This document shows, piece after piece, positions 18,262-22,903 of a DNA stretch of 22,903 nt (the stretch's first letter is position 1; each line of letters starts with the position of its first letter). The DNA is taken from NCBI GenBank assembly GCA_002751075.1, contig NAOQ01000497.1, positions 1 to 22,903 on the forward strand, written 5' to 3'. A program made the translations under genes and the position numbers. Under the pieces are notes generated by a model. The model saw only the letters and a list, made by a program, of their open reading frames with translations, made no database searches and was not told the DNA's origin. The DNA comes from Ichthyophonus hoferi (Eukaryota > Opisthokonta > Ichthyosporea > Ichthyophonida > Ichthyophonidae).

Positions 18262-18811
18262 CTGTGTCAAAAAAATTAAAATTAGTTTAAGAATATTGGA
18301 ATTAAAACGCGAAAAAACATAAAAGAATGTTAAAAACCAACTAAAACAATTATCCTTTCTGTATTTTGGCGCCATTAAAATATACTTGGAAGTAACACTC
18401 ATATATATATAAACGGCGTCTTCCATTGTTTTGTAACGGTTGCAGAGTTTCATAATAAGTTGACAAGGTTAAAAGTTATAAACGTCTATTTTTGTAATCG
18501 AAAAAAACAAAATACAAAGTGCAACAACACAAAAAAGAAAGCACACAGGATAAAGAAAAAGTTAAAGTTTTTCAGCTAATAGAAACTACGCAGATACAAA
18601 TAAAACATAAAATAATCATATCATACTATCGCAGCAGGTTAGTGTGATTATCTGTGCTAACAATACCTGATCGCAAAACCAAGAAGAAAAAATCTCTTTA
18701 CCATCACCCTTAACGGTCACACTAGAGCGCGGTAAAATATGCTCACCAATAAAAATTTCCATTCATTACGTATTTACTATTTTTAGTAACAGATTAAGTT
18801 CGATTGGATGC

Positions 18812-19057
18812 GATCGCGCGAGTATGAGGATTTAATCACGCATTGATCGGCAAGATCTAAATTGCTGAGCATTCTAAAAAGTAGTAATCTAAGCATAATT
18901 ATTGGTTAAACTAGGACTTTTTGATCCATTTTCGATCAGTGAGATCGGATATGGCGATTGTAGATCACGCATATACCATATATCGTAATCCGATCGGTTT
19001 GATTAACTGCGATCCATCTGAAGCCAAGTGTAATCCGTTAGAAATCTTTTTACGATC
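18812..19057. promoter_or_regulatory. cluster of GATC sites upstream of the GATA gene
   Basis: Ten GATC words start at 18812, 18845, 18854, 18923, 18934, 18943, 18963, 18992, 19011 and 19054; fewer than one is expected in 250 bases at this AT content. One more lies at 18669. From 18923 to 19011 the spacings are 11, 9, 20, 29 and 19, close to multiples of a helical turn. GATTA/TAATC words are also frequent (18793, 18833, 18885, 18987, 19001, 19031). Family knowledge: some GATA N-terminal fingers prefer GATC, so autoregulation is possible but inferred. Confidence 0.45.
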
Positions 19058-19070
19058 AATCTATCCCTCA

Positions 19071-19094
19071 TAGATTAGGGCCTCCCCTAATCTA
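19071..19094. repeat. perfect 10-bp hairpin
   Basis: TAGATTAGGG and its exact reverse complement CCCTAATCTA are separated by CCTC. It directly follows the GATC cluster, and each arm contains a GATTA word in opposite orientation. Confidence 0.85.
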
Positions 19095-19976
19095 TTGGTA
19101 TAGGAAAATTGGAGGATATTATTAACTCCACTGATAAAATAATAATTTCAAATTAAAGTCACACCTATGCATAATTAATAATTATAGTACACTCATTGCA
19201 GTTGTGGATTATATATTGTTAATTGGGTTTGCAGAGATGACTTCTCAAATATGTCATTAAATTGTGCATTTATATTTTTTTATGCTTTGTATCCTCCCGT
19301 ATTACGACTGACAGGATTTTATGCGTAAACCAGATAAGTTCTTCCACCAATTATTTTAAAATTATGAAGGCCTCATGGCATCTTATTGCAGGATTTAAAT
19401 CTTGTTATCAGTTAGAGCTGAGCAGGATTTCAATCAAGACTAGAAAGTTTATGTATTTTTGTTTATATAAAAAAGACGTGCAGATTAAGCAGATTAGATT
19501 ATTGTAAAATATTATGAGCATAGTTGCATTGGTATGCATTGTCTATTCGAAAGTCAGGTAAAGTAATTTTATTTATCTTATAATAGCTAAGTAGTTAGGT
19601 ACTAATCAAACCGCGTTTTCAAAGTAAATAAAACCATGGGCATCTTGACTTCGGCGTGTAAGAATTATCATACTCCAGTTCTGAATGGGAGCCAATATTC
19701 CATGCAGAGAGTTTTAGAATAAAAACCCTGTAACTACAGAATCAAGAGCCCCTAATCTGTCTAACATTTTTATATTTTCTAAATATAGCGTTTTATATAT
19801 AGATTACTAGATTCCAGCAATTATATAGATAATTAATTGTAACTATAGTTACTTTGGCAATGTTATATCTGAAGAGTACTCTTTACGGGCTCAGTCACGA
19901 GACACGATTTTTATATAGCGACCAATAATCAATAGTCTCTATCTCTAACAAAACACCACACGAAAACACAAAATAG

Positions 19977-20030
19977 GTGGCAGTTTTTGTGGCTTATTCA
20001 CAGGCTTCAGGGTCGCCAAGTTGGTGTTGT
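19977..20030 (+). repeat. interspersed repeat family B, copy 2
   Basis: GTGGCAGT, CACAGGCTTC and GGTCGCC occur in the same order and nearly the same spacing as at 4901-4955. Confidence 0.45.
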
Positions 20031-20264
20031 ATAATAGGGTTATATATATCATAATACTTTTTAACAAATAATAAATGAACGCAAAGTTCTGTATGTCACG
20101 AACGTACTCGATAGTGCACATGCACTATATTTGCCAATATAGCCAATTAGACACTATTATTTCACATTGCAAAGTTTATTTAATTGCATGGTATTTACCA
20201 TTTAGAAATATGTCAATTGCTTGTTCTGGATTTTTCCATTGGCTTACAAAAAACTAAAAAGAAA

Positions 20265-20267
<3 letters not shown>

Positions 20268-20298
<31 letters not shown>
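20268..20298. repeat. (AAT)n microsatellite
   Basis: About ten units of TAA/AAT. A shorter one is at 20758-20780. Confidence 0.9.
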
Positions 20299-20300
<2 letters not shown>

Positions 20301-20589
20301 TGCAATAATTGAAGTAATTTAATGAAAAAAATAGATTATAACGACAGGCTCCCTATGTAAGAAGTAAGTATATATAGGAAAATATGTTAGTGTTAGAAAA
20401 AGTAATTTTTTTATTTACTATATCTCTTGGGAATTTCATTCGGTCATCAGCCAAAAACAGGGATGTGTTTTCTAGCTTCCTAACCAATTATACTATTTTT
20501 TTATCAACCTTATTGGCCTAGTCCTCAACTTCTTCCAATTTTCTTAATAATAAATATATATCTCGTGTATGTCACATTAAAGTGCCCCT

Positions 20590-20672
20590 GAATTCAGTAT
20601 TCCCTTAATTCTAAAGGGTTACAGGTGACGTGACCGAATCTGCCAATAAAATCAATATGAGCTAATCGGGTT
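20590..20672 (-). repeat. interspersed repeat family A, copy 3 (fragment)
   Basis: Minus strand: CAGATTCGGTCAC, CCTGTAA, then TTTAGAATTAAGGGAATAC and GAATTCAGGGGCAC. It aligns with copy 1 (3563-3650) on the left and with the GGAATACCAAATTAAGGGGT block of the copy at 21877-22310. The edge GATTAGCTCATATTGATTT resembles GATTGGCTCATATTGGTTT on the minus strand at about 15243-15265. Confidence 0.5.
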
Positions 20673-20828
20673 AGAAATCGTTATCTCTTAGCTGAATAAT
20701 GATTCCCAAAACAAATTCCTACCAAACTAACTATAAAAAAAAACATCTCCCTAATGAAGATAATAATAATAATAATAATAGGAAAAAATCTAAGTGGAAC
20801 GAAAGTTTGGTTCTAATATATACTGTTA

Positions 20829-20965
20829 AAACAAAAAATTTAAATCTAGGTATTTTTATATATAGCTATAATCATTTAATATTATTATAAGCAACTATTA
20901 TTACATGTATTTTTTAGGCTCTGGCATCTGGCTCATCTGCAGGCTCTGGCTTTTGTCGTCTGATG
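20829..20965 (-). repeat. interspersed repeat family A, copy 4 (3' part)
   Basis: Minus strand: CAAAAGCCAGAGCC followed by further GCCAGA-like units, then AATAATATTAAAT and AAATACCTA. The first block matches the plus-strand copy at 21607; the second matches the minus-strand copy near 21945-21900, in the expected order. Confidence 0.55.
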
Positions 20966-21099
20966 AGGGGCATATGCGGGCAATACCCAGTTGTTTTGTG
21001 CATGCAGTAAATAATTGTCAAAGTTACCTAGAGATGTGGCTGATGGCTATATGTACGTGTGGTAACTATATTGAGACTAATTCCTTGGTTAAGGTCATA

Positions 21100-21645
21100 C
21101 TTAGTCAATGTACCTTGGTGATTCTTTTGGCCCTGCAAATGGTGATAGTTCAAATGCAGATTTGAAGACAGTGTGTAGATGTAAGAAAATTGATTCTCCA
21201 CCCGTAGGGGAGTACATAGATGCAAGATTGGGATCAAGTGCCTCCAGCATACGTAGATCGTTGAATTAATAGATAACAAACAATTTAAACTTTCCCTGTT
21301 GTGTTGGGAATAGTAAGTAGAGACAGGTGCATTCCCGTAGCCTATTTGCTTAGAAGGAAAGGAGATATCAAATTGTGAGGCGTTTAAAAGCTTCTCTTTG
21401 CATACATGGAGTGAACAGTTACACTAAGACATTTTTTTATTAAACAAGTAGGACATGTCTTAGACAGGATGCCTAAGCAAATGAGTTAACTTGACGTTCT
21501 GAAATGGCTTATATAGTTAGTCAGGGGATCTCTGCCATTGATTGGTTTAATTGGATATCTTGGAGTTATTAAACACCAATAGATTCTATGTTTCCAGATA
21601 ATAGGGCAAAAGCCAGAGCCAGAGCCAGAGCCAGAGCCAGGGCGA
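21100..21645 (+). repeat. interspersed repeat family A, copy 5
   Basis: The longest plus-strand copy. Ordered landmarks: ACCTTGGT (21112), GATAGTTCAAATGCAGAT (21143), CCCGTAGGG (about 21201), TAGAGACAGG (21318), TTTGCATACATGG (21398), TATTAAACAAGT (about 21439), CTGAAATGGCTTA (21500), TAATAGATT-like (21588) and GTTTCCAGATAATAGGGC (21590), then the GCCAGA hexamer array. From about 21265 to 21605 it aligns collinearly with the reverse complement of about 21940-22300, about three-quarters identical by eye in the best stretches. No protein frame survives across it. Confidence 0.75.
21611..21642. repeat. (GCCAGA)n hexamer array
   Basis: Five GCCAGA units inside repeat family A. A diverged version (GGCTCTGGCATCTGGCTC on plus) lies in copy 4, so the array was probably part of the ancestral element. 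Confidence 0.85.
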
Positions 21646-21876
21646 GCAAGAGCATTTTTCCTACAATTTGGTGAGCTCTTTTTTTTTTTTTTCATAATTG
21701 GATTGGGTGCCACACCACAGTTACTTTTGAATTTTATCAGAAATTATCTAGTTCATTTAGTGGGCCAAAAACTTAGAGATAACTTAGCTCTAGCCACCAT
21801 GTTAAGGATATTTTCATATACCTTTTCATATTTTTTATGTCCTAGGTGAAATCATCCGCTTAGGGCAAGGGGAGGG

Positions 21877-22310
21877 ATTAAAACTAAAATATTTAATTAA
21901 TTTAGGTATTTCTTTATATAGTCATAACTATTTAATATTATTGACCATATAGTCTGGAAACAATGTAATCTATCAGGGTTAAATAAAATTTCAATATAGT
22001 CGATTAAAATTAAATCAGTCGATGGCTGAGGTTCCACAACTATATACATAAGCTATTTCAGATCATTTGTTTTGGGTACAGATAGCCCACCACTTAGGTG
22101 TCCTGCCCAAGACAAGTCCTGTTGACTTGTTTAATAATAAAAGTATGTTTTAGCGTGTCTGTGCACCATGTATACAAAAGGGAAATGTTGAAACACCCCT
22201 TAATTTGGTATTCCTATTCTTTCGAAGCGAATATAGGTCACAGGAATGCTCCTGTCTCTACTTATTATCCTCAACTTAAGTAATGTAAAACACAATCTTA
22301 CACAGATCAG
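21877..22310 (-). repeat. interspersed repeat family A, copy 6 (inverted to copy 5)
   Basis: Minus strand: TAGAGACAGGAGCATTCC (about 22263), GTATACATGG (22170), TATTAAACAAGTCAACAGGA (about 22132), CCTAAG (22098), CTGAAATAGCTTATG (about 22063), ATAGATTACATTGTTTCCAG (about 21974), then AATAATATTAAATA and AAATACCTAAATT. Order and spacing match copy 5; for example TAGAGACAGG to CTAANACAT is about 113 bases in both. The two form a large imperfect inverted repeat with a spacer of about 340 bases. Confidence 0.75.
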
Positions 22311-22903
22311 ACGTATCTTATATACACCATAGCTATTGTCAGTGTTATATTCATATGCCAGTGTCCATTGTAAGTATAGTTCATTGAAACAGTCCATGAA
22401 CCAAAATTATAACGGCCAGCTTTAAAAGGTTATCCAATCAGCATTAGAATATGAAAATAAATGAAGATTTATTTCATACCAGAAGAAAGGTATAAGGAAT
22501 ATGCGTACATATGTATATGAGAATGGCATGAATATATTGATATACTATATAGAAATACACGTAGGGCCATTGTTTAATTATGCTGACGGAAGTATATTTT
22601 ACCCCGTCCAATCAAACATGTATAAGGTCTAAGAAATACATAGATAATCAAACTTTAATAAATGTTAGTCTAACCAATTTTCTCCATATTATTAACATAA
22701 TCAGTAATAATGTTTAACATTAAAATAATGAAAAAATGATTTGTTTGACCACCACAAAATAAACACAGCAATGGCATTTATTTGAACACAGTTATCAACT
22801 AAAAAACCGAGAAAATAAGTAAAAGTGTTGTACATACGCTTATACCTATATATATATATAATTGATTTCATTAAAGTATATTTACTTTAACATAATTATA
22901 TAA

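Larger units (their letters stand above)
18262..22903. other. repeat-rich flank without recognised gene
   Basis: About 4.6 kb. The left kilobase is the 5' flank of the GATA gene, with the GATC cluster (18812-19057) and a hairpin (19071-19094). From 19100 to 19970 nothing is recognised beyond AT-rich sequence. From 19977 to 22310 there are dispersed repeat copies (families A and B), trinucleotide and hexanucleotide microsatellites. From 22310 to the end nothing is recognised except a short TA run near 22849. Open frames up to 86 residues fall inside repeats and lack splice context. Confidence 0.6.

Noticed and set aside
18121-18453. 110-codon minus-strand frame upstream of the GATA start
   Set aside because: It is out of frame with the GATA protein and crosses a likely acceptor at 18262; it reads as leader and intron.
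20905-21165. 86-codon plus-strand frame
   Set aside because: It lies across two diverged copies of repeat family A and shows no domain or splice context.
1-22903. tRNA, rRNA, CRISPR or prokaryotic-type operon features
   Set aside because: None was seen; the window is intron-bearing nuclear DNA.

Overview
This is a eukaryotic nuclear window. It is AT-rich, full of simple repeats, and its genes are split by spliceosomal introns with GT...AG ends (donors such as GTATGT, GTAAGT, GTGAGC; pyrimidine-rich acceptors). Codons follow the standard code. Gene content (an SLC30A9-type mitochondrial zinc transporter and a two-finger GATA factor) and the roughly 0.2-1 kb introns fit an animal or a unicellular relative or other protist. 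The sequence alone does not fix the lineage.

Layout from left to right: (1) 1-3897, plus strand: the last four coding exons of an SLC30A9 (ZnT9/HUEL) orthologue, cut by the left window edge. (2) 3898-6076: tail-to-tail intergenic space with 3' UTRs, AT-rich repeats and one copy of an interspersed repeat. (3) 6077-11171, minus strand: a six-exon gene for a predicted protein of about 588 residues with a mitochondrial-presequence-like N terminus. I do not recognise the family. An extra exon in its first intron (10148-10038) could give a short isoform. (4) 11172-15513: mostly non-coding, with several low-confidence exon candidates just upstream of gene 2 and many tandem repeats. (5) 15514-18178, minus strand: a two-exon gene for a 545-residue GATA-type zinc-finger protein with two widely separated fingers, both with longer loops than the classical finger. 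(6) 18262-22903: the 5' flank of the GATA gene, with a striking cluster of GATC sites, then a repeat-rich stretch with no convincing gene.

The two most notable non-genic signals are the cluster of ten GATC sites, several spaced by about one or two helical turns, about 0.6-0.9 kb upstream of the GATA start codon; and an apparently uncharacterised interspersed repeat family with about six diverged copies. Two of those copies form a large inverted repeat at about 21.25-21.61 and 21.94-22.30 kb. No capsid, reverse transcriptase or transposase coding sequence was recognised. All alignments described here were made by eye.
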